Assembly (NCBI GenBank): GCA_963931865.1
Contig: OZ007518.1
Location: 10,697,690-10,761,689, forward strand
DNA length: 64,000 bases
Source of the DNA: Axinella damicornis
Lineage: Eukaryota > Porifera > Demospongiae > Axinellida > Axinellidae
Reading direction: 5' to 3'
The notes under the pieces are model-generated. The model searched no databases. It had not been told where the DNA came from and saw only the letters and a list, made by a program, of their open reading frames with translations. Of the stretch, positions 44,155-57,620 are shown in pieces. The position numbers and the translations under genes were made by a program. Position 1 is the stretch's first letter. Every line of letters starts with the position of its first letter.

Positions 44155-47100
44155 TGGGTTGCTAGTGTTGGATGTAAAGTGATTGTTTGAATGCGGGCGT
44201 TAGATGTAAAGTGATTGTTTGATTGCGGGCGTTAGGGTTAAGTGATTGTTTGATTGCGGGCGTTAGGGTTAAGTGATTGTTTGATTGCGGGCGTTAGGGT
44301 TAAGTGATTGTTTGATTGCGGGCGTTAGGGTTAAGTGATTGTTTGATTGCGGGCGTTAGGGTTAAGTGATTGTTTGATTGCGGGCGTTAGGGTTAAGTGA
44401 TTGTTTGATTGCGGGCGTTAGGGTTAAGTGATTGTTTGATTGCGGGCGTTAGGGTTAAGTGATTGTTTGATTGCGGGCGTTAGGGTTAAGTGATTGTTTG
44501 ATTGCGGGCGTTAGGGTTAAGTGATTGTTTGATTGCGGGCGTTAGGGTTAAGTGATTGTTTGATTGCGGGCGTTAGGGTTAAGTGATTGTTTGATTGCGG
44601 GCGTTAGGGTTAAGTGATTGTTTGATTGCGGGCGTTAGGGTTAAGTGATTGTTTGATTGCGGGCGTTAGGGTTAAGTGATTGTTTGATTGCGGGCGTTAG
44701 GGTTAAGTGATTGTTTGATTGCGGGCGTTAGGGTTAAGTGATTGTTTGATTGCGGGCGTTAGGGTTAAGTGATTGTTTGATTGCGGGCGTTAGGGTTAAG
44801 TGATTGTTTGATTGCGGGCGTTAGGGTTAAGTGATTGTTTGATTGCGGGCGTTAGGGTTAAGTGATTGTTTGATTGCGGGCGTTAGGGTTAAGTGATTGT
44901 TTGATTGCGGGCGTTAGGGTTAAGTGATTGTTTGATTGCGGGCGTTAGGGTTAAGTGATTGTTTGATTGCGGGCGTTAGGGTTAAGTGATTGTTTGATTG
45001 CGGGCGTTAGGGTTAAGTGATTGTTTGATTGCGGGCGTTAGGGTTAAGTGATTGTTTGATTGCGGGCGTTAGGGTTAAGTGATTGTTTGATTGCGGGCGT
45101 TAGGGTTAAGTGATTGTTTGATTGCGGGCGTTAGGGTTAAGTGATTGTTTGATTGCGGGCGTTAGGGTTAAGTGATTGTTTGATTGCGGGCGTTAGGGTT
45201 AAGTGATTGTTTGATTGCGGGCGTTAGGGTTAAGTGATTGTTTGATTGCGGGCGTTAGGGTTAAGTGATTGTTTGATTGCGGGCGTTAGGGTTAAGTGAT
45301 TGTTTGATTGCGGGCGTTAGGGTTAAGTGATTGTTTGATTGCGGGCGTTAGGGTTAAGTGATTGTTTGATTGCGGGCGTTAGGGTTAAGTGATTGTTTGA
45401 TTGCGGGCGTTAGGGTTAAGTGATTGTTTGATTGCGGGCGTTAGGGTTAAGTGATTGTTTGATTGCGGGCGTTAGGGTTAAGTGATTGTTTGATTGCGGG
45501 CGTTAGGGTTAAGTGATTGTTTGATTGCGGGCGTTAGGGTTAAGTGATTGTTTGATTGCGGGCGTTAGGGTTAAGTGATTGTTTGATTGCGGGCGTTAGG
45601 GTTAAGTGATTGTTTGATTGCGGGCGTTAGGGTTAAGTGATTGTTTGATTGCGGGCGTTAGGGTTAAGTGATTGTTTGATTGCGGGCGTTAGGGTTAAGT
45701 GATTGTTTGATTGCGGGCGTTAGGGTTAAGTGATTGTTTGATTGCGGGCGTTAGGGTTAAGTGATTGTTTGATTGCGGGCGTTAGGGTTAAGTGATTGTT
45801 TGATTGCGGGCGTTAGGGTTAAGTGATTGTTTGATTGCGGGCGTTAGGGTTAAGTGATTGTTTGATTGCGGGCGTTAGGGTTAAGTGATTGTTTGATTGC
45901 GGGCGTTAGGGTTAAGTGATTGTTTGATTGCGGGCGTTAGGGTTAAGTGATTGTTTGATTGCGGGCGTTAGGGTTAAGTGATTGTTTGATTGCGGGCGTT
46001 AGGGTTAAGTGATTGTTTGATTGCGGGCGTTAGGGTTAAGTGATTGTTTGATTGCGGGCGTTAGGGTTAAGTGATTGTTTGATTGCGGGCGTTAGGGTTA
46101 AGTGATTGTTTGATTGCGGGCGTTAGGGTTAAGTGATTGTTTGATTGCGGGCGTTAGGGTTAAGTGATTGTTTGATTGCGGGCGTTAGGGTTAAGTGATT
46201 GTTTGATTGCGGGCGTTAGGGTTAAGTGATTGTTTGATTGCGGGCGTTAGGGTTAAGTGATTGTTTGATTGCGGGCGTTAGGGTTAAGTGATTGTTTGAT
46301 TGCGGGCGTTAGGGTTAAGTGATTGTTTGATTGCGGGCGTTAGGGTTAAGTGATTGTTTGATTGCGGGCGTTAGGGTTAAGTGATTGTTTGATTGCGGGC
46401 GTTAGGGTTAAGTGATTGTTTGATTGCGGGCGTTAGGGTTAAGTGATTGTTTGATTGCGGGCGTTAGGGTTAAGTGATTGTTTGATTGCGGGCGTTAGGG
46501 TTAAGTGATTGTTTGATTGCGGGCGTTAGGGTTAAGTGATTGTTTGATTGCGGGCGTTAGGGTTAAGTGATTGTTTGATTGCGGGCGTTAGGGTTAAGTG
46601 ATTGTTTGATTGCGGGCGTTAGGGTTAAGTGATTGTTTGATTGCGGGCGTTAGGGTTAAGTGATTGTTTGATTGCGGGCGTTAGGGTTAAGTGATTGTTT
46701 GATTGCGGGCGTTAGGGTTAAGTGATTGTTTGATTGCGGGCGTTAGGGTTAAGTGATTGTTTGATTGCGGGCGTTAGGGTTAAGTGATTGTTTGATTGCG
46801 GGCGTTAGGGTTAAGTGATTGTTTGATTGCGGGCGTTAGGGTTAAGTGATTGTTTGATTGCGGGCGTTAGGGTTAAGTGATTGTTTGATTGCGGGCGTTA
46901 GGGTTAAGTGATTGTTTGATTGCGGGCGTTAGGGTTAAGTGATTGTTTGATTGCGGGCGTTAGGGTTAAGTGATTGTTTGATTGCGGGCGTTAGGGTTAA
47001 GTGATTGTTTGATTGCGGGCGTTAGGGTTAAGTGATTGTTTGATTGCGGGCGTTAGGGTTAAGTGATTGTTTGATTGCGGGCGTTAGGGTTAAGTGATTG

Positions 47101-50100
47101 TTTGATTGCGGGCGTTAGGGTTAAGTGATTGTTTGATTGCGGGCGTTAGGGTTAAGTGATTGTTTGATTGCGGGCGTTAGGGTTAAGTGATTGTTTGATT
47201 GCGGGCGTTAGGGTTAAGTGATTGTTTGATTGCGGGCGTTAGGGTTAAGTGATTGTTTGATTGCGGGCGTTAGGGTTAAGTGATTGTTTGATTGCGGGCG
47301 TTAGGGTTAAGTGATTGTTTGATTGCGGGCGTTAGGGTTAAGTGATTGTTTGATTGCGGGCGTTAGGGTTAAGTGATTGTTTGATTGCGGGCGTTAGGGT
47401 TAAGTGATTGTTTGATTGCGGGCGTTAGGGTTAAGTGATTGTTTGATTGCGGGCGTTAGGGTTAAGTGATTGTTTGATTGCGGGCGTTAGGGTTAAGTGA
47501 TTGTTTGATTGCGGGCGTTAGGGTTAAGTGATTGTTTGATTGCGGGCGTTAGGGTTAAGTGATTGTTTGATTGCGGGCGTTAGGGTTAAGTGATTGTTTG
47601 ATTGCGGGCGTTAGGGTTAAGTGATTGTTTGATTGCGGGCGTTAGGGTTAAGTGATTGTTTGATTGCGGGCGTTAGGGTTAAGTGATTGTTTGATTGCGG
47701 GCGTTAGGGTTAAGTGATTGTTTGATTGCGGGCGTTAGGGTTAAGTGATTGTTTGATTGCGGGCGTTAGGGTTAAGTGATTGTTTGATTGCGGGCGTTAG
47801 GGTTAAGTGATTGTTTGATTGCGGGCGTTAGGGTTAAGTGATTGTTTGATTGCGGGCGTTAGGGTTAAGTGATTGTTTGATTGCGGGCGTTAGGGTTAAG
47901 TGATTGTTTGATTGCGGGCGTTAGGGTTAAGTGATTGTTTGATTGCGGGCGTTAGGGTTAAGTGATTGTTTGATTGCGGGCGTTAGGGTTAAGTGATTGT
48001 TTGATTGCGGGCGTTAGGGTTAAGTGATTGTTTGATTGCGGGCGTTAGGGTTAAGTGATTGTTTGATTGCGGGCGTTAGGGTTAAGTGATTGTTTGATTG
48101 CGGGCGTTAGGGTTAAGTGATTGTTTGATTGCGGGCGTTAGGGTTAAGTGATTGTTTGATTGCGGGCGTTAGGGTTAAGTGATTGTTTGATTGCGGGCGT
48201 TAGGGTTAAGTGATTGTTTGATTGCGGGCGTTAGGGTTAAGTGATTGTTTGATTGCGGGCGTTAGGGTTAAGTGATTGTTTGATTGCGGGCGTTAGGGTT
48301 AAGTGATTGTTTGATTGCGGGCGTTAGGGTTAAGTGATTGTTTGATTGCGGGCGTTAGGGTTAAGTGATTGTTTGATTGCGGGCGTTAGGGTTAAGTGAT
48401 TGTTTGATTGCGGGCGTTAGGGTTAAGTGATTGTTTGATTGCGGGCGTTAGGGTTAAGTGATTGTTTGATTGCGGGCGTTAGGGTTAAGTGATTGTTTGA
48501 TTGCGGGCGTTAGGGTTAAGTGATTGTTTGATTGCGGGCGTTAGGGTTAAGTGATTGTTTGATTGCGGGCGTTAGGGTTAAGTGATTGTTTGATTGCGGG
48601 CGTTAGGGTTAAGTGATTGTTTGATTGCGGGCGTTAGGGTTAAGTGATTGTTTGATTGCGGGCGTTAGGGTTAAGTGATTGTTTGATTGCGGGCGTTAGG
48701 GTTAAGTGATTGTTTGATTGCGGGCGTTAGGGTTAAGTGATTGTTTGATTGCGGGCGTTAGGGTTAAGTGATTGTTTGATTGCGGGCGTTAGGGTTAAGT
48801 GATTGTTTGATTGCGGGCGTTAGGGTTAAGTGATTGTTTGATTGCGGGCGTTAGGGTTAAGTGATTGTTTGATTGCGGGCGTTAGGGTTAAGTGATTGTT
48901 TGATTGCGGGCGTTAGGGTTAAGTGATTGTTTGATTGCGGGCGTTAGGGTTAAGTGATTGTTTGATTGCGGGCGTTAGGGTTAAGTGATTGTTTGATTGC
49001 GGGCGTTAGGGTTAAGTGATTGTTTGATTGCGGGCGTTAGGGTTAAGTGATTGTTTGATTGCGGGCGTTAGGGTTAAGTGATTGTTTGATTGCGGGCGTT
49101 AGGGTTAAGTGATTGTTTGATTGCGGGCGTTAGGGTTAAGTGATTGTTTGATTGCGGGCGTTAGGGTTAAGTGATTGTTTGATTGCGGGCGTTAGGGTTA
49201 AGTGATTGTTTGATTGCGGGCGTTAGGGTTAAGTGATTGTTTGATTGCGGGCGTTAGGGTTAAGTGATTGTTTGATTGCGGGCGTTAGGGTTAAGTGATT
49301 GTTTGATTGCGGGCGTTAGGGTTAAGTGATTGTTTGATTGCGGGCGTTAGGGTTAAGTGATTGTTTGATTGCGGGCGTTAGGGTTAAGTGATTGTTTGAT
49401 TGCGGGCGTTAGGGTTAAGTGATTGTTTGATTGCGGGCGTTAGGGTTAAGTGATTGTTTGATTGCGGGCGTTAGGGTTAAGTGATTGTTTGATTGCGGGC
49501 GTTAGGGTTAAGTGATTGTTTGATTGCGGGCGTTAGGGTTAAGTGATTGTTTGATTGCGGGCGTTAGGGTTAAGTGATTGTTTGATTGCGGGCGTTAGGG
49601 TTAAGTGATTGTTTGATTGCGGGCGTTAGGGTTAAGTGATTGTTTGATTGCGGGCGTTAGGGTTAAGTGATTGTTTGATTGCGGGCGTTAGGGTTAAGTG
49701 ATTGTTTGATTGCGGGCGTTAGGGTTAAGTGATTGTTTGATTGCGGGCGTTAGGGTTAAGTGATTGTTTGATTGCGGGCGTTAGGGTTAAGTGATTGTTT
49801 GATTGCGGGCGTTAGGGTTAAGTGATTGTTTGATTGCGGGCGTTAGGGTTAAGTGATTGTTTGATTGCGGGCGTTAGGGTTAAGTGATTGTTTGATTGCG
49901 GGCGTTAGGGTTAAGTGATTGTTTGATTGCGGGCGTTAGGGTTAAGTGATTGTTTGATTGCGGGCGTTAGGGTTAAGTGATTGTTTGATTGCGGGCGTTA
50001 GGGTTAAGTGATTGTTTGATTGCGGGCGTTAGGGTTAAGTGATTGTTTGATTGCGGGCGTTAGGGTTAAGTGATTGTTTGATTGCGGGCGTTAGGGTTAA

Positions 50101-51299
50101 GTGATTGTTTGATTGCGGGCGTTAGGGTTAAGTGATTGTTTGATTGCGGGCGTTAGGGTTAAGTGATTGTTTGATTGCGGGCGTTAGGGTTAAGTGATTG
50201 TTTGATTGCGGGCGTTAGGGTTAAGTGATTGTTTGATTGCGGGCGTTAGGGTTAAGTGATTGTTTGATTGCGGGCGTTAGGGTTAAGTGATTGTTTGATT
50301 GCGGGCGTTAGGGTTAAGTGATTGTTTGATTGCGGGCGTTAGGGTTAAGTGATTGTTTGATTGCGGGCGTTAGGGTTAAGTGATTGTTTGATTGCGGGCG
50401 TTAGGGTTAAGTGATTGTTTGATTGCGGGCGTTAGGGTTAAGTGATTGTTTGATTGCGGGCGTTAGGGTTAAGTGATTGTTTGATTGCGGGCGTTAGGGT
50501 TAAGTGATTGTTTGATTGCGGGCGTTAGGGTTAAGTGATTGTTTGATTGCGGGCGTTAGGGTTAAGTGATTGTTTGATTGCGGGCGTTAGGGTTAAGTGA
50601 TTGTTTGATTGCGGGCGTTAGGGTTAAGTGATTGTTTGATTGCGGGCGTTAGGGTTAAGTGATTGTTTGATTGCGGGCGTTAGGGTTAAGTGATTGTTTG
50701 ATTGCGGGCGTTAGGGTTAAGTGATTGTTTGATTGCGGGCGTTAGGGTTAAGTGATTGTTTGATTGCGGGCGTTAGGGTTAAGTGATTGTTTGATTGCGG
50801 GCGTTAGGGTTAAGTGATTGTTTGATTGCGGGCGTTAGGGTTAAGTGATTGTTTGATTGCGGGCGTTAGGGTTAAGTGATTGTTTGATTGCGGGCGTTAG
50901 GGTTAAGTGATTGTTTGATTGCGGGCGTTAGGGTTAAGTGATTGTTTGATTGCGGGCGTTAGGGTTAAGTGATTGTTTGATTGCGGGCGTTAGGGTTAAG
51001 TGATTGTTTGATTGCGGGCGTTAGGGTTAAGTGATTGTTTGATTGCGGGCGTTAGGGTTAAGTGATTGTTTGATTGCGGGCGTTAGGGTTAAGTGATTGT
51101 TTGATTGCGGGCGTTAGGGTTAAGTGATTGTTTGATTGCGGGCGTTAGGGTTAAGTGATTGTTTGATTGCGGGCGTTAGGGTTAAGTGATTGTTTGATTG
51201 CGGGCGTTAGGGTTAAGTGATTGTTTGATTGCGGGCGTTAGGGTTAAGTGATTGTTTGATTGCGGGCGTTAGGGTTAAGTGATTGTTTGATTGCGGGCG
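44155..51299. repeat. 31-bp satellite with embedded TTAGGGTTA word, about 228 copies
   Basis: Unit contains TTAGGGTTAAGTGATTGTTT and GATTGCGGGCG. The first two copies are 32 bp and carry TTGGATGTAAAG and TTAGATGTAAAG instead of TTAGGGTTAAG. The rest look identical up to the gap, so true length is unknown. Confidence 0.97.
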
Positions 51300-51499
51300 N
51301 NNNNNNNNNNNNNNNNNNNNNNNNNNNNNNNNNNNNNNNNNNNNNNNNNNNNNNNNNNNNNNNNNNNNNNNNNNNNNNNNNNNNNNNNNNNNNNNNNNNN
51401 NNNNNNNNNNNNNNNNNNNNNNNNNNNNNNNNNNNNNNNNNNNNNNNNNNNNNNNNNNNNNNNNNNNNNNNNNNNNNNNNNNNNNNNNNNNNNNNNNNN
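51300..51499. other. 200-N scaffold gap
   Basis: Exactly 200 N. Fixed size indicates a scaffolding join rather than a measured distance. Frames crossing it are meaningless. Confidence 0.99.
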
Positions 51500-54400
51500 C
51501 TAACCCTACCCTAACCCTAACCCTAACCCTAACCTAACCCTAACCCTACCCTAACCCTAACCCTAACCCTAACCCTAACCTAACCCACCCTAACCCTAAC
51601 CCTAACCCTAACCCTAACCCTAACCCTAACCCTAACCCTACCCTAACCCTAACCCAACCCTAACCCTAACCCTAACCCTAACCCTAACCCTAACCCTAAC
51701 CCTAACCCTAACCCTAACCCTAACCCTAACCCTAACCCTAACCCTAACCCTAACCCTAACCCTAACCCTAACCCTAACCCTAACCCTAACCCTAACCCTA
51801 ACCCTAACCCTAACCCTAACCCTAACCCTAACCCTAACCCTAACCCTAACCCTAACCCTAACCCTAACCCTAACCCTAACCCTAACCCTAACCCTAACCC
51901 TAACCCTAACCCTAACCCTAACCCTAACCCTAACCCTAACCCTAACCCTAACCCTAACCCTAACCCTAACCCTAACCCTAACCCTAACCCTAACCCTAAC
52001 CCTAACCCTAACCCTAACCCTAACCCTAACCCTAACCCTAACCCTAACCCTAACCCTAACCCTAACCCTAACCCTAACCCTAACCCTAACCCTAACCCTA
52101 ACCCTAACCCTAACCCTAACCCTAACCCTAACCCTAACCCTAACCCTAACCCTAACCCTAACCCTAACCCTAACCCTAACCCTAACCCTAACCCTAACCC
52201 TAACCCTAACCCTAACCCTAACCCTAACCCTAACCCTAACCCTAACCCTAACCCTAACCCTAACCCTAACCCTAACCCTAACCCTAACCCTAACCCTAAC
52301 CCTAACCCTAACCCTAACCCTAACCCTAACCCTAACCCTAACCCTAACCCTAACCCTAACCCTAACCCTAACCCTAACCCTAACCCTAACCCTAACCCTA
52401 ACCCTAACCCTAACCCTAACCCTAACCCTAACCCTAACCCTAACCCTAACCCTAACCCTAACCCTAACCCTAACCCTAACCCTAACCCTAACCCTAACCC
52501 TAACCCTAACCCTAACCCTAACCCTAACCCTAACCCTAACCCTAACCCTAACCCTAACCCTAACCCTAACCCTAACCCTAACCCTAACCCTAACCCTAAC
52601 CCTAACCCTAACCCTAACCCTAACCCTAACCCTAACCCTAACCCTAACCCTAACCCTAACCCTAACCCTAACCCTAACCCTAACCCTAACCCTAACCCTA
52701 ACCCTAACCCTAACCCTAACCCTAACCCTAACCCTAACCCTAACCCTAACCCTAACCCTAACCCTAACCCTAACCCTAACCCTAACCCTAACCCTAACCC
52801 TAACCCTAACCCTAACCCTAACCCTAACCCTAACCCTAACCCTAACCCTAACCCTAACCCTAACCCTAACCCTAACCCTAACCCTAACCCTAACCCTAAC
52901 CCTAACCCTAACCCTAACCCTAACCCTAACCCTAACCCTAACCCTAACCCTAACCCTAACCCTAACCCTAACCCTAACCCTAACCCTAACCCTAACCCTA
53001 ACCCTAACCCTAACCCTAACCCTAACCCTAACCCTAACCCTAACCCTAACCCTAACCCTAACCCTAACCCTAACCCTAACCCTAACCCTAACCCTAACCC
53101 TAACCCTAACCCTAACCCTAACCCTAACCCTAACCCTAACCCTAACCCTAACCCTAACCCTAACCCTAACCCTAACCCTAACCCTAACCCTAACCCTAAC
53201 CCTAACCCTAACCCTAACCCTAACCCTAACCCTAACCCTAACCCTAACCCTAACCCTAACCCTAACCCTAACCCTAACCCTAACCCTAACCCTAACCCTA
53301 ACCCTAACCCTAACCCTAACCCTAACCCTAACCCTAACCCTAACCCTAACCCTAACCCTAACCCTAACCCTAACCCTAACCCTAACCCTAACCCTAACCC
53401 TAACCCTAACCCTAACCCTAACCCTAACCCTAACCCTAACCCTAACCCTAACCCTAACCCTAACCCTAACCCTAACCCTAACCCTAACCCTAACCCTAAC
53501 CCTAACCCTAACCCTAACCCTAACCCTAACCCTAACCCTAACCCTAACCCTAACCCTAACCCTAACCCTAACCCTAACCCTAACCCTAACCCTAACCCTA
53601 ACCCTAACCCTAACCCTAACCCTAACCCTAACCCTAACCCTAACCCTAACCCTAACCCTAACCCTAACCCTAACCCTAACCCTAACCCTAACCCTAACCC
53701 TAACCCTAACCCTAACCCTAACCCTAACCCTAACCCTAACCCTAACCCTAACCCTAACCCTAACCCTAACCCTAACCCTAACCCTAACCCTAACCCTAAC
53801 CCTAACCCTAACCCTAACCCTAACCCTAACCCTAACCCTAACCCTAACCCTAACCCTAACCCTAACCCTAACCCTAACCCTAACCCTAACCCTAACCCTA
53901 ACCCTAACCCTAACCCTAACCCTAACCCTAACCCTAACCCTAACCCTAACCCTAACCCTAACCCTAACCCTAACCCTAACCCTAACCCTAACCCTAACCC
54001 TAACCCTAACCCTAACCCTAACCCTAACCCTAACCCTAACCCTAACCCTAACCCTAACCCTAACCCTAACCCTAACCCTAACCCTAACCCTAACCCTAAC
54101 CCTAACCCTAACCCTAACCCTAACCCTAACCCTAACCCTAACCCTAACCCTAACCCTAACCCTAACCCTAACCCTAACCCTAACCCTAACCCTAACCCTA
54201 ACCCTAACCCTAACCCTAACCCTAACCCTAACCCTAACCCTAACCCTAACCCTAACCCTAACCCTAACCCTAACCCTAACCCTAACCCTAACCCTAACCC
54301 TAACCCTAACCCTAACCCTAACCCTAACCCTAACCCTAACCCTAACCCTAACCCTAACCCTAACCCTAACCCTAACCCTAACCCTAACCCTAACCCTAAC

Positions 54401-55040
54401 CCTAACCCTAACCCTAACCCTAACCCTAACCCTAACCCTAACCCTAACCCTAACCCTAACCCTAACCCTAACCCTAACCCTAACCCTAACCCTAACCCTA
54501 ACCCTAACCCTAACCCTAACCCTAACCCTAACCCTAACCCTAACCCTAACCCTAACCCTAACCCTAACCCTAACCCTAACCCTAACCCTAACCCTAACCC
54601 TAACCCTAACCCTAACCCTAACCCTAACCCTAACCCTAACCCTAACCCTAACCCTAACCCTAACCCTAACCCTAACCCTAACCCTAACCCTAACCCTAAC
54701 CCTAACCCTAACCCTAACCCTAACCCTAACCCTAACCCTAACCCTAACCCTAACCCTAACCCTAACCCTAACCCTAACCCTAACCCTAACCCTAACCCTA
54801 ACCCTAACCCTAACCCTAACCCTAACCCTAACCCTAACCCTAACCCTAACCCTAACCCTAACCCTAACCCTAACCCTAACCCTAACCCTAACCCTAACCC
54901 TAACCCTAACCCTAACCCTAACCCTAACCCTAACCCTAACCCTAACCCTAACCCTAACCCTAACCCTAACCCTAACCCTAACCCTAACCCTAACCCTAAC
55001 CCTAACCCTAACCCTAACCCTAACCCTAACCCTAACCCTA
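51500..55040. repeat. (CCCTAA)n telomere repeat tract
   Basis: 3.5 kb of CCCTAA on the plus strand; the first about 160 bases next to the gap contain shortened units (CCCTA, CCTAA), the rest are perfect. The junction with the subtelomere at 55,041 is sharp (CCCTATCTAGGG). The Val/Arg frame is an artefact. Confidence 0.98.
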
Positions 55041-55800
55041 TCTAGGGACAGACCTGGGACGAACCTCAGATGAGGTTGCCATGAGGTTGGCACAGGAGAC
55101 TCGTGGCGACGTAACGAACAACTTTTTTTGTATGGGTGAGGTTGAGGTTACCAACCTCATCCAACCTCAAACTTACCAGAATGCATTTCAGAGCATTACA
55201 AGCAATCTGACAAAATACTTTTTTGCCCTGTAAACCATTGTGCCTCATTTTGGGACATTAGGGTTACAACAAAATCTTCAATAGCTCGCCAATGGTGCAC
55301 ACTTCATTGATTGTAGTCATGGCTACTTAGTCTCTGCCCACCCTATACCCTAACCTCACGGTCAAATCCGGCCATTGACCTTTCACTATATGTAACCCTA
55401 GCTAAAATAGGGTTGCCATTTTTAGCTAACCCATAACCTCAATCATTTTGAAACTGTGCCAATCACTCTACCTGGGGTTGAGGGTGTTAACCCACTAGTC
55501 AGATTGACTAACCCCAGCTTCCTTTCTTAACCCTAACCCTAACCTCAAATCGGGACATCCCTGGCAAATGTCCCAAATTTGGAATTACTCTTTCGAACCT
55601 CAAAATTTTGCATCTGGCTCATCTCAGGGTATACATTACCCTAATCATATTAGCTATTTCTCAAATGAGGTTGCTGCATTCCTGGCCAGGCATTTTGATT
55701 TGACGTCCCAATTTACATGTAAACCTGAGGTTTCAAATCTGAAGGTGTCATCAATGTTGTAGGATTCGATAGGAACCTCTCTGCCATTTTGAAAGCTATC
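55041..55800. repeat. Subtelomeric unit head, copy 1
   Basis: Non-tandem sequence rich in AACCTCA/TGAGGTT and GGGAC/GTCCC words and scattered CCCTAA. It is repeated with few substitutions and no detected indel at 62,166-62,925 (offset 7,125). Confidence 0.9.
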
Positions 55801-57620
55801 CGAGGTTGAGAAAAAGATCGGGACACTAACGTCCCAAATTTTTTCTGAACCTCGCATGGCAAATATGAATGGTGCATTCTAATTGCATACCTAAGTGGAT
55901 GCTGTCGAGACACTTTTGAAACCTCACTAAGGTTGCAATCAAAATCGGGACGCTAACGTCCCAAATTTTTTCGGAACCTCAAATGGCAAATGTGAATGGT
56001 GCGTCCTTATTGCCTTCCTCAGTGGATGCTGTCAAGACACTTTTGAAACCTCACTGAGGTTAGAGTCAAACTCGGGACGCTAATGTCCCAATTTTTTCCT
56101 GAACCTCAAATGGCAAATGTGACTGGTGCGTCCTAATTGCCTTCCAGAGTGGGTGCTGTCAAGACACTTTAGAAACCTCACTGAGGTTACAATCAAAATC
56201 GGGACGCTAACGTCCCTAATTTTTTCTGAACCTCAAATGGCAAATCTGAATGGTGCGTCCTAATTGCCTTCCCGAGTGTGTGCTGTCACAACATTTTTGA
56301 AACCTCACTAAGGTTGCAATCAAAATCGGGACGCTAACGTCCCAAATTTTTTCGGAACCTCAAATGGCAAATGTGAATTGTGCGTCCTAATTGCCTTCCA
56401 GAGTGGGTGCTGTCAAGTCACTTTTGAAACCTCACTGAGGTTACAATCAAAATCGGGACGCTAACGTCCCAATTTTTTCCTGAACCTCAAATGGCTAATG
56501 TGAATGGTGCGTCCTAATTGCCTTCCAGAGTGGGTGCTGCCAAGTCACTTTCGAAACCTCACTGAGGTTACAATCAAAATCGGGACGCTAACGTCCCAAT
56601 TTTTTCCTGAACCTCAAATGGCAAATGTGACTTGTGCGTCCTAATTGCCTTCCAGAGTGGGTGCTGTCAAGACACTTTTGAAACCTCACTGAGGTTACAA
56701 TCAAAATCGGGACGCTAACGTCCCAATTTTTTCCTGAACCTCAAATGGCTAAAGTGAATGGTGCGTCCTAATTGCCTTCCAGAGTGGGTGCTGCCAAGTC
56801 ACTTTCGAAACCTCACTGAGGTTACAATCAAAATCGGGACGCTAACGTCCCAATTTTTTCCTGAACCTCAAATGGCAAATGTGACTTGTGCGTCCTAATT
56901 GCCCTCCAGAGTGGGTGCTGTCAAGACACTTTTGAAACCTCACTGTGGTTACAATCAAAATCGGGACGCTAACGTCCCAATTTTTTCCTGAACCTCAAAT
57001 GGCAAATGTGACTGGTGCGTCCTAATTGCCTTCCAGAGTGGGTGCTGTCAAGAAACTTTTGAAACCTCACTGAGGGTACAATCAAAATCGGGACGCTAAC
57101 GTCCCAATTTTTTCCTGCACCTCAAATGGCAAATGTGACTGGTGCGTCCTAATTGCCTTCCAGAGTGGGTGCTGTCAAGACACTTTTGAAACCTCACTGA
57201 GGTTACAATCAAAATCGGGACGCTAACGTCCCAATTTTTTCCTGAACCTCAAATGGCAAATGTGACTGGTGCGTCCTAATTGCCTTCCAGAGTGGGTGAT
57301 GTCAAGACACTTTTGAAACCTCACTGAGGTTACAATCAAAATCGGGACGCTAACGTCCCAATTTTTTCCTGAACCTCAAATGGCAAATGTGACTGGTGCG
57401 TCCTAATTGCCTTCCAGAGTGGGTGCTGTCAAGACACTTTTGAAACCTCACTGATGTTACAATCAAAATCGGGACGCTAACGTCCCAATTTTTTCCTGAA
57501 CCTCAAATGGCAAATGTGAATGGTGCGTCCTAATTGCCTTCCAGAGTGGGTGCTGTCAAGACACATTTGAAACCTCACTGAGGTTACAATCAAAATCGGG
57601 ACGCTCACTGAGGTTACACA
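55801..57620. repeat. 127-bp subtelomeric tandem repeat, about 14 copies
   Basis: Period 127 measured between successive GGGACGCTAACGTCCC hairpins (56,201; 56,328; 56,455; 56,582). Each unit also carries AACCTCACTGAGGTT, a perfect 7-bp-arm dyad. Confidence 0.97.

Noticed and set aside
44155..51299. CRISPR array
   Set aside because: Units of 31 bp are contiguous with no spacers, and the window is eukaryotic.
51638..55093. 1,151-residue Val/Arg repeat frame
   Set aside because: It is the six-base telomere repeat read in frame; period divisible by three keeps it open.
55066..55248. 60-residue frame conserved in both subtelomeric copies (also 62,191-62,373)
   Set aside because: Conservation is explained by recent duplication of the whole module; no family match and no sign of codon constraint.
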